DNA from: Salvator merianae | Taxonomy: Eukaryota; Chordata; Lepidosauria; Squamata; Teiidae | Length of the DNA stretch: 64,000 bases | Reading direction: 5' to 3' | Assembly (NCBI GenBank): GCA_003586115.2 | Contig: QVOM02000116.1 | Location: 47,717,692 to 47,781,691 of the forward strand | The notes under the pieces: generated by a model | The model's input: the letters and a program-made list of their open reading frames with translations, nothing else | What the model was told of the DNA's origin: nothing | The model's database searches: none | Translations under genes and position numbers: made by a program | In this document: positions 37,501 through 45,835 of the stretch, in pieces | Numbering within the stretch: position 1 is the stretch's first letter | Layout of the letters: the number at the start of each line of letters is the position of its first letter

Positions 37501-40500
37501 TAGAAATCAGGCAATCAATGCACATCTTTCAGAACTGGTGTGATAAACATTTTTCCATAGACTCCCATCAGCAGTCTATGAACAGCATTTTGCACAAGCT
37601 ACAGCTAACAATAATCTTCAAGGGCAGTCTTTAGACAGAACACATTACAGCAGTTTAACATAGAGTAGTCTAATGTGGATGTTTCTAAAGCATGAGACAC
37701 TGTAGCCAATCATCTCTACCCAGAACTGGTAAACCAACCAGACGTGGAAGTAGGCATTCCTGGCCACCAAAGCCATCTGAGTCACAAGGGACAGGAACGA
37801 ATCCAGTAGTAGTGTGACTCATCCAGAACTGAGTACCTCCTTATTTTCTATATTCAGGAGACTATGATGCCTAGTACATCCATTTTGACAGGATTCAGTT
37901 TCAATTTTCTAGCTCATATTCAGCTCATTACTGCCTGCAGACAATAGTTAAGCACCTGCACTTTTGACTTAGATGGGATAAAGAGACTATACCTCACTCC
38001 AAAACACCTAATGAACATGCAATGGGCTTCAAAAGCACACAGAGGACAAAAATCACCCTTGGACCCCACGCATGAGCTCTTAAGTATCAAACAGAAATCT
38101 GCCACTGCTTCTTCTGAAGTCTGCCACAGAGGTAGAACCACTATAATAATGTGGCTCTACTTTTCAATTGCCAAAGCTGCTCCACTAGGATATCAAAGAA
38201 TCAAATGTTACTAAGAGATCAAGGAGAATCAAGAGTTCCTCTTCCAATAAAAATCATCCATCAGAGCAACAAAGGCCAATTTCATTCCACAATTTGACTT
38301 GAAGCCAGACTGAAATGGTCTCCATAATCCATTTTCTTTAAGCATCCCTGCATGTGAATCGCTACCACTCTTTCTAGCCAAAGGAATATTGAAAACTAGG
38401 GAGGAGCTATTTAATACTTCTAGGTTGATGAAGACCTCTTCAAACAGCTCCTGGCACATGAAAGAACTCATTTTTGTGTTGGTCTATCTGAAAGGAGCAG
38501 TCATTTACCTTGAGTGTTCTACTTATATTTTAAATGTGTGTTAAAAAGTTTATTAGTATTCCATACTTGGAATAGCAAAGTCAGGTAAAGTTCAAAACAA
38601 CTGACAAAGGACTGACGTAAGCTAGTCATTAAGGAGTCCTGAGGTAAGAGAACAACCATATGAATATGGAGAGAAAGCAGCAGGTTACCTGATTAATTCA
38701 CATGTAAAACCTGACTGGACTTTAACATCACTACCCGACTGGTTTAGAAGAAGAAAAAATGACAGGCAGAACTGAATTCTCAGGAAAGCATATAGAGGCT
38801 GTATAAATAAAGGTGAGATTTCAACTACAGGGAAGGATCATCAAGGACTGGCTAGTGAACAAAGATGTAGAGACCTAGTAAAAAAAATGAGAAAAATAAT
38901 ACTTTTTAAAAAAAGATTAATTCCCCCCTCCCATGAACAATGTTGAAGTATGAAACATCTTCTTTGGGACTATATTCAAAAAATATTCAAAGATATTCAT
39001 ATAAAAAGATATTCTCGCCTTCACTTCCCCAAGATAATATCTAAGAATTATGTAATACAAAGTATTTTTATACAATTGTCACAGCATCATATTGTTTCAA
39101 CTTCTGTACCTTGGGGAAACAAGACATGCAATACAATACCACCCCAACTGCAAATGAAAAATGCATTTGTACTCCTAGGGAGCATTTTTAGGATGTAGGA
39201 AAATTCAGAGCCACTCTTGGGTGTAGACTCGTCACTGTTGCTTTTTACTCTTAGAGATCTGTAGATTGTTTTTAGTTGACGTCAGGAGCTGACATCAGTA
39301 GCTACAACGTCAATTTATACCTGTAGAAACAAGGAGCTTACGCCTCTGCTTGCTCAAAGGTCTCCGGAGAGATCAGAATAAGTTCAAAGTTGGAAGGAAT
39401 CTTACTCCTGCTGGACCTGTGGCTAAGAAGTCCACAAAAGAACATAAAGCAAAAGGAAAGCATATTTCTTAGATACAGTGGAATAAGTAAGTGACATTTA
39501 GATGTATTTGGATATTCCAGAATATCCATGCTTTATTCTGAAATACCCAAATATAGCAGAATAAGTATGCAATGTCTGGATGCAACCCAACTGAGTGCTA
39601 AAAAATGGTATTTCATGTATTTCTTTTTCCCAACATTTCCTTTTTTTACCCCAAAAGCAAGATATTGTGGCCTCCAATTTTCCAGAATTGTTACATCTCT
39701 ATCAGTGAAAGCTAGGAAATTGCCTTTCAGAACAAAAATTCCAGAAGACAAAAAGAACTAAAACCAGTCTTAGGGGAACCTGCAAATGAATCAAAGCAAC
39801 AAATCTTGTATCCTCAGGACCACTTTTCTTCAAGTGAAAGAAACTTCTGTTGCAGGTGAACTAGGAGTAGCACTGAGATATTGCACAAGAATATATCCTT
39901 AAGCAGGTGAACTGAAACCTATAGCCATTCAGCAGTTGGAAGGTGGGGGGTGTTTCGAAGACAGGAAATGGCTACACCATTTTCTGTCTTCAAAAAGAAA
40001 ATCTCTTGAGGGGACCTGTAAGTCCCCTCAAGCAGTGGTGGCAAGAGCTCTCCAAACCACTCAGTTGCTGCAGCACCTTAACAGCACTTGTAGAGACATA
40101 ATGGAGAAAGAGTATAGTATCCAAGCTGATGCTGCAATCTTCTCTGGCACTGAGGGTGCACTGGGGGCACAGTGTCCAGCAAACGCTGCACCTGCAGTGC
40201 ACACTCAAAGCGTCATAACAGTACTACGCGGATTATATCCATGACTGATAATGACAAAATCCATCATAAAATGAGGCTGAATATCAAGAAAATTAGCATT
40301 TTCCTTCCTTTCTACCATATCGTATGTCACCTAATCCTTTTTCAATCTGCTTAAAAAGCAGATCATGGTCACATGTAGCACCAACCAAAAAGCCAAAAGG
40401 CAGAACAATGTCACAGAGTAACAGGAAAGATGTGTTTCATCATGCTGAACCGGATGTTGACTTGTCACAGACTAAATCCAGGCTCAATACAATGAAAGCA

Positions 40501-43500
40501 GCTCAAATGCAAGACTCCTATCACCTATTACCTGTGGACTTTCACTGACTACATTAGGACCACATAACAGAGCTCACGATTCTTTACGATCAACATCATA
40601 TCTTATATAACAGTTTTACTTTTATGTGGCTAGTAAAATACTAGTCCAAGACCAACATCTATGATCTAAATCCATCATATCAAAATCAGAGTTTCAGAGG
40701 CTGTATATATCCTAATATCAAGAAGTGAATTCATCCAAGTATTTGTATGAAAGTTTTGATAACAAAGAACATATACGGAATGCTTTGGGCCAAACATACA
40801 TTAAAATTTCTTATCTGCAACACAAGGCAGAATAAATAAAATTCACAATATAGTGGATTAAAAATGCCAGAAGTATTTTACAACATTTTACTTGAAACAT
40901 TTTACTTCCCAAATAAAGTAACAAAACATTGTATCAAATATGAAACTAGACACTAAAACTTAAAAATGCAATTTTTGTATTTTTTAAATATACAAACAAT
41001 CCTAAATATGACATAAACCCTTAAGCAAGTAACCACATAAGGGGTTTATTACACACAGAAATTAAAATAATAATGCACCAAAGATTAGAATAACTTTGAT
41101 GTGGATGCTGCCTTTACTTGCATATAACACTAAGAAATGGCTTCTTTAAACTATTTGTTATTTAAATCACAAGACATCTTATGAGATGAACAAAGCATGC
41201 TTGTGTCTATGTAGCTTTACAAGAATCTAGTAGGTTGGATTCAGCCATTAATGCTAAACCATAGATCGTCTACTGGTCTGGACATTCAAACAAACAGGTT
41301 AAACACAACACGAAGCTATAGAAGGTGTAGTATCTGTTAAATAGACAATACAGAATATATTCTTCTGTTAGCTCCAAGTCTCGTTAAATTTTAACACCTT
41401 TGAGGCAGAAAAAAGATAATGGTTCTTGCAAATAGGAAAATATTCAGTATCTTCACTTTGAAATAATTAATAATACTTAGGTTCTAAGTTTTCCACAAAT
41501 ATTTAAAACATTTACAGCAAACATGTTATCGGAACGAAAAACATAATATCACACATAACATTGACAGTTCAGCTTAACTTTACAGAATGGAGAATCTCCA
41601 ACCTGGAAAAGATGACAGGGGAGTGAATAGGAGTACAGATGTATAAGTTGACAGCTAGCACTGAATTACAATTTAATATGTGACAAAATTTTCTAAGCTC
41701 AGGAATTTAATGTATCTCAAGACTGCCAGATATTTTGTAGTAAAGAAATTCAGCTGGGACCCTATGTGCTACAATTAAGCGCTTATAGAGAAATATCATT
41801 GTCATAAGAACTGCACTGTGATTTGGAACCATCTATGAAAATTGCAGCATTATTGCTGTACAATGAGTAATGTTCACAATATAAAGGACACTACTATCAG
41901 GAGATGCTCTGGCAAATTTTAAACTTGAAATCAAGACAAGATTTTGCAAAAACGTTTAAGCTTCCCAAGAAAAATTATTTGTGTTGTATAAGGGAACTGA
42001 AATGGAACATCAAATATCTTCAGCTGAATTTTGACATTCACCCTTTTCTTATGCCAGATTAAAACTATTTTGTAAGTAATGATTCAAAAATTTAAAAGGG
42101 GAAAGAAGCTCTAAAACAGGGTAGCCACTGTGGTATCTACCACCAGATGTTGTTTAATTGCAGCTCCTATTATCCCTGACCACTAATTTTCTTGATTAGG
42201 ATTGACGGGAGTTGGAGGCAAACAATATCTGAAGGGTCTCATGCCAAGGCTTCCAACTTTGGTTAAAAATCAGCCAGATATCAGACACATTTGCCAAATC
42301 AGCCAAATATCAGACACACTTGGCTTTTTTTGTATGGCTAGGATAATTAGTCTGGCTGATTATCTGACAAAGAATTTTACTACAGCCATGAAATGAATTC
42401 CAGGTTAAAAACTAGAGAAATTTTAGAATGCAAGGGTTAAAAGTAAAAACTCAGCTTCAAACAAGATGAAATTGGAAGAAGCAGATCACACTGTGGAAAT
42501 ATTTTTTTCAAAATCCATTCAGTTTGCAGTATGTAGCAGTGATAAAAAAAAGGAATTAAGCAATTAGCTGAAAATCAGACCAATCAGTTCTTATTCTACA
42601 TTCCTATCCGACTCCTTTATCAGAAATGTGACTAAATGTACTGCAGTTCATAAGAAAGGAAGAGAGGCATCTTACAACTTTTATTTTCTGTTATGCTTCT
42701 ATAGCTCAGGGAATCTAGGGCATCTGGGACCTTCGCTCAAGTCCTGCACTTCTAGGGTGAGAGACTATGGTTCCCAGATGCAGAGAGACTACAACTTGCA
42801 CTAATCATTTCTAGCATGCATATGCTGGCTAGATTAAGAGAAGCAGAAGCCCCAAATCATCTGGAAGACTATATATTCTCCAGCCTGGTCATAGACTGAC
42901 TATAGGTAGAAAGTGTCTTGGACAGCTCCTACAACACTCTTTGTATGCAAATCAATGCATTCGACTTCGCCATCTATACTGTTCTGAAATTCAGCACCCT
43001 TCCTTCTCCAGCATCCCCAGCACTTTCTTTCTCTTGATGAAGTCTGCAAGCAATCCCATCAGCATCCCCCAAATTCCTTACTGCCCTAAGGCCATGACTA
43101 ATCCCGTCATTCAACCAACAGGCCCCTGTTATTTTTCTAACTGAACTGATTCCTTGCATCTCTGCTACAGAATCGCACAACTGGAGAATACATCTAGTTC
43201 AGTCCTCTAATTCCATGCTAGAATTCAATGCAATGCAGCCACTAAGCAGCAGACCACTAATTATCCAGGTAAAAGGTTTTAATTTTCAACCATGAACTCA
43301 TTACGTCCCCTTCTACATTGAGACAGCAGCAGAGAACAGGTGTGACATCCTTTCAAGTTCTTGAAGAGGACTATCGGATTTCTCCCCCCCCCACCGCCGC
43401 CCCGAGTCTTCCCTTGTCCAGATTAAAAATCCTTGGTCCTCTTTCTCTCTCGACATTGATTGACTCTTTCCCCATTCCCCCAAACCATGGAGAACGGCTC

Positions 43501-43869
43501 GCCCGACCATCGTTGATTTCTCCCGCCTCCCCATATTTTTCCCTGCCTGTAAATATTCCGACAATTCCCACAAGGAAGGAATCCCCTCCCGCCTTCCTTC
43601 CCACCCACGCGTCCCCGATCACACCAGCGTCACACCGAGCACCACGGCGCGACATCCTTCCCCGAAAACCACGAACAGGCAGGACGTAGCTGCCCGAGCC
43701 TTACTATCCTGCCCTCCCCCATCTTCCCGCTCGCCCACGCCCATTCAGGCTCTCTTTTTCAGGCCCCACTACGACCCCAGCAGAGCAGCCCTTAGCCGCG
43801 CCCCCTCCACCTCTGTGGGCCCGTACCTGCGCCTCCGCTTCCACCGCCGCCTCCCAAGGCGGCTGCCAT
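10914..43869 (-). CDS. RBM33: RBM33, RNA-binding motif protein 33 (5' ten coding exons, gene continues off the left edge)
   Basis: Ten exons join to 463 codons without a stop. The product starts MAAALGGGGG, then has DFDQFDKPGAERSWRRR (about residues 16-32), an acidic low-complexity region (about 33-245, with SDEELNDDLLQSD and LTEDQIEYGE), the block ERKEGTIIRLSDVTRERRN (about 258-276), an Arg/Gly patch RYGSRRGGRRGGP (about 307-319), and a Gln- then Pro-rich stretch leading to TPRILMTPPPVT and HINPHFKGAVVTPVQ (about 372-443). These blocks match vertebrate RBM33 as I recall it. Known of the family: a nuclear RNA-binding protein linked to export of GC-rich transcripts through NXF1 and to ALKBH5-dependent m6A demethylation. 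The human protein is about 1170 residues, so roughly 40% is here and the C-terminal RNA-binding region is missing. All introns are GT-AG. The assignment is firm; exact ends rest on splice consensus and phase. Confidence 0.96.
10973..12832 (-). other. RBM33 introns 9 and 8 (short)
   Basis: Intron 9 (10973-11807) and intron 8 (12079-12832) flank exon 9. Both are AT-rich with no recognisable repeat or second gene. The ORF 11190-11429 in intron 9 resembles nothing and is taken as chance. Confidence 0.7.
11808..12078 (-). CDS. RBM33: RBM33 coding exon 9 (Gln/Pro-rich)
   Basis: 271 nt. Acceptor TTTTTATTCCAG, donor GTGAGA. It has a Gln-rich run with interspersed Pro (about residues 372-383, coded by CAG/CCG), a five-Pro run (about 395-399), then IETPRILMTPPPVTSQQPKN and IHINPHFKGAVVTPVQ, leaving one base. 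The TPPPVT...HINPHFKGAVVTPVQ block is nearly identical to the human protein as recalled. CAG-rich coding makes this exon prone to length variation. Confidence 0.96.
12833..13041 (-). CDS. RBM33: RBM33 coding exon 8 (Arg/Gly-rich patch)
   Basis: 209 nt. Acceptor TTTCTATAG; the donor is read as ACG before GTATCC, which keeps phase 0 into exon 9. It encodes LSAEAKAALLEFEERERQ, then KQGRYGSRRGGRRGGPLMCR, then a basic stretch RRDNNERGRMKDHRPALLTT. The alanine/glutamate part likely forms a short helix and the RGG-like patch is a likely RNA- or protein-contact site (inference). The donor is the weakest call here. Confidence 0.93.
13530..13562. repeat. (GAT)n microsatellite
   Basis: Ten uninterrupted GAT units followed by AATAATAA. 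The ORF reading a serine run on the minus strand is a by-product of this repeat. Confidence 0.97.
15540..15800. other. Candidate regulatory element with paired inverted motifs, intron 7
   Basis: No repeat recognised. 15737-15760 reads TGGAAATTAC-GTTT-GTAATTTCCA, two 10-bp arms in exact inversion that place two homeodomain-type ATTA cores head to head. Just before it, TGTCA and TGACA (MEIS/TGIF-like) and GTCAC/GTGAC half-sites are also inverted (about 15706-15733). Function is inferred only. Confidence 0.3.
17638..18115 (-). mobile_element. CR1 LINE 3' end
   Basis: The minus strand encodes a CR1-like ORF2 C-terminus: LSGLQTMSYEERLKDLGMFS, then SLQKRRLRGDMIAVFRYLK, FFSVAQ-like 'ALFSVAQEGRTRNNGMKL', and VRAISHWNRLPQEVV followed by FKERLDGYL and a stop. 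The 3' end carries 'GGACTCGATGGCCCTGGAGG' and terminates in short ATGTCT-type repeats at 17638-17656, as CR1 elements do. The 5' part is truncated near 18115. The frame is open over about 130 codons, so this copy is fairly young. Confidence 0.92.
18819..18990 (-). CDS. RBM33: RBM33 coding exon 7
   Basis: 172 nt. Acceptor GTGTTAACAG, donor GTAAGA. It encodes VAIKNLEIQEEAKEESDEEE, an acidic run, then KSGRSRFTTERKEGTIIRL and SDVTRERRNIPETL, leaving one base for a Glu codon. The TERKEGTIIRLSDVTRERRN stretch is highly conserved in RBM33 and fixes the frame. Confidence 0.96.
19475..19640 (+). mobile_element. tRNA-derived SINE
   Basis: Head has a pol III A-box-like segment 'CAGTAGTTAAAAGCACTAGG' and an exact B box GGTTCGAATCC near 19523. 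The body reads 'CTCAGCCTCACTGCCTTGTG' then 'CTTGGGGAAGGCAAA' and 'GGGAATAAAC'. A second copy of the same family lies at 55662. Confidence 0.85.
20030..20097 (-). mobile_element. tRNA-derived SINE head fragment
   Basis: Minus strand reads GGTTATAGCTCAGTGATAGA followed by GCAAACTGCC: a tRNA-type A box. The B box region is degraded or replaced by 'GGCCATGACTCAGTGGTG'. Confidence 0.6.
20815..20885 (+). repeat. L2-type 3' tail
   Basis: 'TGTGACCTGCCCTCGGACC' then 'GGTAAAGGGCGGAATAGAAA' and AATAAACAAATGAA: the 3' end seen on L2-type LINEs and their SINE partners in squamates. Confidence 0.7.
20935..22440 (+). mobile_element. L2-type LINE, internally deleted
   Basis: Plus-strand frames carry ORF2 blocks: AYHRAVVAVKKAYFITSI (about 21280), PAQLFW, then VPVPLKEVVVCRLLKPTFLD (about 21690), SGGYSASGM with GVQH, TLIDDLYRERDRGNATLLVL (about 21877) and LDLS (RT motifs up to the first catalytic region), and a 'GDPQGSVLSP' equivalent near 22110. 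The next block is the C-terminal LTYTALNDLDPEYLKECLLP (about 22230), so the segment with the FADD/YADD catalytic box is missing: an internal deletion of several hundred bp near 22180. Frameshifts split it into several ORFs. Inactive. Confidence 0.88.
22600..22675 (+). mobile_element. tRNA-derived SINE head
   Basis: 'GTATCTCAGTGGTGCAGTA' (A box) and 'CCCTGGTTCAATTGTTGCC' (B box) at tRNA-like spacing, with a degraded body. Similar to the 20030 family in opposite orientation. Confidence 0.65.
24481..24600 (-). CDS. RBM33: RBM33 coding exon 6 (acidic)
   Basis: 120 nt, exactly 40 codons, phase 0 at both ends, so it could be skipped without a frameshift. Acceptor CTCATATTTCAG, donor GTACTC (not a strong donor). 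It encodes DEDYMQSFDEQEVVEQQEYV then an acidic run ending DESEE. I cannot match it residue for residue to human from memory; its acidic character, phase and position fit. It may be an alternatively used cassette. Confidence 0.85.
24601..25986 (-). other. RBM33 intron 5
   Basis: AT-rich, no recognisable repeat. The minus-strand ORF 25136-25360 shows no family similarity and is taken as chance. Confidence 0.65.
25987..26299 (-). CDS. RBM33: RBM33 coding exon 5 (acidic Glu/Tyr-rich)
   Basis: 313 nt, the largest exon seen. Acceptor ATTCTCATAG, donor GTGAGT. It encodes TQDVAVSLNTTSSMVTSF, then a strongly acidic segment with repeated EY and EE pairs (YAEEYTEEGQYEGQEVELT, DQIEYGEDQGEEE), ending LEINEPLDEFP in phase 0. 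Reading through the donor gives only about ten further residues before a stop, so intron retention would make a short acidic protein of about 197 residues. Confidence 0.96.
26300..28904 (-). other. RBM33 intron 4
   Basis: Contains a GGGAG patch (about 26723), a long pentanucleotide repeat (27627-27722) and otherwise unclassified sequence. A tRNA-like phrase at 27041 was examined and rejected. Confidence 0.65.
27627..27722. repeat. (AGAGA)n pentanucleotide microsatellite, about 19 units
   Basis: About 95 bp of essentially pure GAGAA/AGAGA. On the RBM33 sense strand it is an uninterrupted TCTCT-type pyrimidine tract. Five of the ORFs around it, in all frames, are artefacts of this repeat. Confidence 0.98.
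28905..28981 (-). CDS. RBM33: RBM33 coding exon 4
   Basis: 77 nt. Acceptor AAATATTTAG (weak pyrimidine tract), donor GTTAGT. It encodes TQSDMSDEELNDDLLQSD followed by NEEDQHF and leaves AG for a Ser codon completed by exon 5. The SDEELNDDLLQSD block is a family hallmark. Confidence 0.94.
29283..29345 (+). mobile_element. tRNA-derived SINE fragment
   Basis: 'ATAGTGGCTCAGGTATTGG' (A-box-like) and 'CAAGTTCAAATCTC' (B box) at the expected spacing. The body is cut by the adjacent hAT MITE at 29357. Confidence 0.6.
29357..29531. mobile_element. Palindromic hAT-like MITE
   Basis: 175 bp whose halves pair over roughly 80 bp: the left arm starts CAGTGGCGGCCACTGAC, the right arm ends GTCAGCGGCC-type 'GCCAGCGGCCACCGCTG'. 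Both arms carry GCGGGTGTTCGTAACC and ATTGCTGTTCG. CAG...CTG ends suit hAT. The 8-bp flanks CTTAGAAG and CTTGTAGG match at only 5 of 8 positions, so the duplication is weak. No coding capacity. Confidence 0.75.
29551..29616. mobile_element. Fused-terminus MITE with a perfect 40-bp palindrome
   Basis: 29564-29603 is a perfect 40-bp palindrome (TTGGGCCTTATTCTGGGATA and its exact complement). It extends imperfectly to 66 bp, with ends resembling the 180-bp MITE family at 45389, 56870 and 58937 (which have 'TTGGCCTTATTCCAG' arms). Flanking trinucleotides are TAT on both sides. It looks like that family with almost the whole middle removed. Confidence 0.8.
30038..30110 (+). mobile_element. tRNA-derived SINE head
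   Basis: 'ACAGTGGTAGGGTGTTGGCC' and 'CCTGGGTTCAAATCCTC' resemble pol III A and B boxes. The body beyond 30110 is not recognised. Confidence 0.65.
32605..32665 (+). repeat. L2-type 3' tail
   Basis: 'TGTAAACCACCCTGAGACC' then 'GGAGGATAAAAATACAAATA', the standard 3' end of squamate L2-type elements. Confidence 0.7.
32789..32837 (-). CDS. RBM33: RBM33 coding exon 3
   Basis: 49 nt. Acceptor TTTTGTCCAG, donor GTAAAG. The first base completes Ser, then the exon encodes ELDDDLLGEDLLAGKK and ends in phase 0. It is too short to stand out as an ORF and was placed by protein similarity and splice phase. Confidence 0.94.
33735..33945. repeat. Diverged local triplication
   Basis: Three related units start at about 33749, 33808 and 33879 with TGTTCAGCAATACT, TGTTCAATACTGCAGCAT and TGTTCAGCATTGCAGAAT. 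The outer two also share an AACACC and a 'GGTGTGG/TGTGG...AGG(C)TTGGCAT'-like segment. Unit length varies (about 60-75 bp) and identity is modest. Origin unknown. Confidence 0.5.
34180..34450. repeat. L2-type tail (sense) followed by antisense L2-like fragment
   Basis: 34180-34245 reads 'CTGTGATCCACCTGGGACC...GGCAGGATATAAATTC', a sense 3' tail. 34246-34450 starts 'GTATTTATTTCAAACATC' and 'ATATACCACATCTG', the start seen when such elements lie in antisense. Two insertions head to head are the simplest reading. Confidence 0.55.
35268..35343 (-). CDS. RBM33: RBM33 coding exon 2
   Basis: 76 nt. Acceptor TTCTAACAG, donor GTAACA. The first two bases complete an Asp codon from exon 1. The exon encodes DFDQFDKPGAERSWRRR followed by TGDDDWD and leaves two bases (AG) for the next junction. 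This block is among the most conserved in the protein. Confidence 0.95.
36566..37261. mobile_element. Harbinger-like non-autonomous DNA transposon with GC-rich tandem interior
   Basis: 696 bp with terminal inverted repeats GGGCCTATTCACACT (left) and GGACCTATTCGCACT (right, complement). Flanks are CAG and TAG, compatible with a 3-bp duplication after one change. The interior (about 36690-37070) is GC-rich and made of degenerate repeats around 'CAGGCCTGACTG' and 'GCATCGCACAG', roughly every 30 bp. No transposase. The superfamily is inferred from the terminus and flank length. Confidence 0.7.
37520..38470. repeat. Degenerate interspersed repeat, unclassified
   Basis: Contains phrases such as 'TTTTGCACAAGCTACAGCTA', 'GTAGGCATTCCTGGCCACC' and 'CTCATCCAGAACTGAGTACC' that resemble a medium-copy squamate repeat and partly match the 7140-7760 segment in style. 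Ends cannot be defined. Confidence 0.4.
42118..42255. mobile_element. Palindromic MITE remnant ('ACAACTCCCATCATCCCTGACC' class)
   Basis: Left arm 'CACCAGATGTTGTTTAATTG' with 'CAGCTCCTATTATCCCTGAC', right arm 'GACGGGAGTTGGAGGCAAAC' with 'AATATCTGAAGGG': a diverged copy of the common reptile palindrome in which ACTCCCATC and GATGGGAGT pair. Heavily mutated. Related halves lie at 46322 and 46762. Confidence 0.65.
42266..42332. repeat. Short tandem pair of an unclassified repeat
   Basis: AAATCAGCCAGATATCAGAC and AAATCAGCCAAATATCAGAC follow each other 30 bp apart. A third copy, AAATCAGCCAAACATCAGAT, is at about 57478-57497. It is a dispersed family, but no termini are visible. Confidence 0.6.
43827..43869 (-). 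CDS. RBM33: RBM33 coding exon 1 (start codon)
   Basis: 43 coding nt: 14 codons plus one base, reading MAAALGGGGGSGGA. The start has a strong Kozak context (GACGCCATGG: G at -3, G at +4). The exon ends GCAG before the donor GTACGG. The reading frame stays open upstream to 44277, but the MAAALG start matches the family's N-terminus and lies inside the CpG island, so the upstream in-frame ATG is disregarded. The Gly/Ser stretch is about one residue shorter than in human. Confidence 0.93.
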
Positions 43870-43988
43870 GGCGTCCGACGCACCGAGAAGCCGGTGCAGG
43901 AGACCGGCGGCCCTGCTGCTTCTCGCGACGTCGTGAGGTTGCTGTTGCCAGTGAGTAAAAGCACCCGCCGCCCAAGACGACCACCAAA

Positions 43989-44000
43989 CTAGCACAACAT
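43989..44000 (-). promoter_or_regulatory. Possible minimal upstream ORF (Met-Leu-Cys-stop)
   Basis: ATG TTG TGC TAG, 120 nt upstream of the RBM33 start codon. The ATG has G at -3 and is embedded in the YY1-like motif. It would act only in transcripts starting upstream of 44000, which the sequence cannot show. Confidence 0.35.
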
Positions 44001-44782
44001 GGCGGCCGGCGGCGGCTGAGGGAAGAAGCGGACGAGACCAAGAGATAGGAGACGGGGGGGGGTTGTTGGGTGAGTGAGACGAAAAGCCACCAATGCCGTC
44101 GCGGTGCAGCCTGGGACACTGGAGGACTAATCTCTTCTTCCCCCTCCCCTCCGGAAAGCGGGCGGACTGTGCCGATTGGTTAAATTGAGCCCCACGGCTT
44201 GGCCGCTCGCGCGCGGCTGCACACTCTCGGAAGTAAGGCCGTTGGTGACGCAATGCAACGTCAAGTACGTTTCTCAAAGCAAATAAAAATAGGACCGCCT
44301 ATTTCCCTTAGCAGGACGCCTAACTTATATTCTGCTTCCAGTCTCTATGGTCTTGCAGGTTTAAAAAAAAGTAGCTTATTAATACGCATGCGTCTGAGCA
44401 GCGGCGACAATCCCGAAGGTTAAGAATTGAGTTCAGAGAGTGTCAGAAAATTACGCAGGCGCAGTAAATTGTTTTGATGCCGGGGCGGGTTAGGGTGATT
44501 TTCTTGGAGTGGCTGGGAGATAATTGGAATTAATCTTCGGCAGAGGGGCTGCTGCGGCTGCGTTTTCTTAGGACCGAAACAATAACTGGATAATATTTTT
44601 TGCAGGATATATTCACTCCTTTTTCTTGATTTCGCAATTCCATGGCCGCACAGTGAAAGTTGTAGGAAATCTGAAATCCCTCTAATGTGAATCATTGCAC
44701 ATCTATGTAAATTGTCATCGTTTATCTTTGCATTTATAGTTCTTTCTTCTGAAGGGCTCAACCTGTCGAATATTGTTTGCTG

Positions 44783-44895
44783 TATCCTCACAACAGCCCT
44801 GTGAGGTAGGTTAGACAGAGAGGTAGTGATAGCTTCAGGATCACTCAGTGAGATTTCATGATAGAAGAAGAGATATGTACACAGATCTCCGAGGT
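44783..44895 (+). repeat. MIR/L2-like core fragment
   Basis: 'CCTCACAACAGCCCTGTGAG' followed by GTAGGTTAGACAGAGAGGTA and a degraded 'GGATCACTCAGTGAG...': the widespread CORE-SINE/L2 3' block. It lies just upstream of the CpG island. Confidence 0.75.
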
Positions 44896-45388
44896 TCACC
44901 CAAGACTTTATCGTACAGTGGCTGCTGTTATCGGTCTTCACAGCAATACAGAAATTTCCTGAGCCCATTTGTTTTCATTTTTGCCCGTATTTTTGTTCTT
45001 GTTTTCACAGATGCAGAATTGGCTGGGTCTGTAGACACCAATGGAAATGTTTTGAAAAACAAAGTAAATGTAACATAGTAGATAAACTAAAAAACCTGAG
45101 ACATCAAGCTTCAAATCTTCAGTCAATCTTGGTAACTTTCCTGGCTTAACCTACCTTTCAAATCTGTTTGAGGAAAAAAAGGGAGGAATGTTCACTGTCT
45201 CAAGTTTCTTTGGAGGGGGAAGATGGCATACAAATAAAAAAAAAGTCAGAATTAATGAGATTTAGGACCAGCATCAGTTCTAAAACAGATTAGCCCATCT
45301 TTCAGCTGAACTCATTAAGCTGTGTAAAAGCCCAACAGCACCTAAATTTTAATCCAACTTTAATCCACCTTTAGAGTGAAAGAACATA

Positions 45389-45568
45389 GGCCCTTTCTGC
45401 ACTTGGCCTTATTCCAGATTATATCTCAGAATAGGGACCTGCCATCTGCATGCTAGTGCAGACTATGGTAGGCCCTGGGCAAGACCTTTCATAGTTTGCA
45501 CTCGCATGTTCATAGCAGGTCCCTATTCTGGGATATAATCCACAATAAGGCCAAGTGCAGAAAGGGCC
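45389..45568. mobile_element. 180-bp MITE, copy A
   Basis: Ends GGCCCTTTCTGCACTTGGCC and its complement, with arms of about 50 bp (to 'ATAGGGACCTGC'/'GCAGGTCCCTAT'). Flanked by ATA on both sides (3-bp duplication). Non-coding centre of about 75 bp. Same family and same length as copies at 56870 and 58937. Confidence 0.92.
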
Positions 45569-45835
45569 ATAGTACAGTGGCTGACCTTTTCTTCCTCAGT
45601 TATCTAATGCAGAACATCCACTTTTGGGTTAGATGGTGCAGAAAGAAAGTGACTTGTCGCTTTGATGATAATCTCTTCTCTCACTCTGAATGTAGATTGA
45701 AATTGGATTAAGATTTAGGTGTAGCTGGGACCTGAGAGTGGGCTGGATCCTGCTACCAAATTTTGAGGAGTTGACTGGCTGCATTTCCTGGCTCTGCTAC
45801 CAGTGATTCTATATAATACCTTGTAAAAAAATAAG

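Larger units (their letters stand above)
35344..43826 (-). other. RBM33 intron 1
   Basis: 8.5 kb. Holds a 696-bp Harbinger-like element (36566-37261), a degenerate interspersed repeat (about 37520-38470), long AT-rich sequence with no recognised feature (38500-42100), a palindromic MITE remnant (42118-42255) and a tandem pair of an unclassified repeat (42266-42332). The last ~450 bp enter the CpG island. None of the ORFs has coding character. Confidence 0.7.
43380..44300 (-). promoter_or_regulatory. CpG-island promoter and 5' UTR of RBM33
   Basis: CpG is dense here in an otherwise AT-rich window. On the transcribed strand, upstream of the start codon, there is a YY1-like GCCGCCATGTTG (43995-44006), a CCAAT box in TTAACCAATCGGC (around 44174), an ETS-like CGGAAGT on the plus strand near 44228, and a CRE-like TGACGCAA near 44246. 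No TATA box was seen. A broad TATA-less housekeeping promoter with starts around 44000-44150 is inferred. CpG-rich sequence continues more thinly to about 44560, so divergent transcription is possible. Confidence 0.8.

Noticed and set aside
43318..44277. Multiple overlapping ORFs on both strands in the CpG island, including an in-frame extension upstream of the RBM33 start
   Set aside because: GC-rich sequence lacks stops by chance. The conserved MAAALG start with a strong Kozak context is preferred, and the extension would be in promoter sequence.
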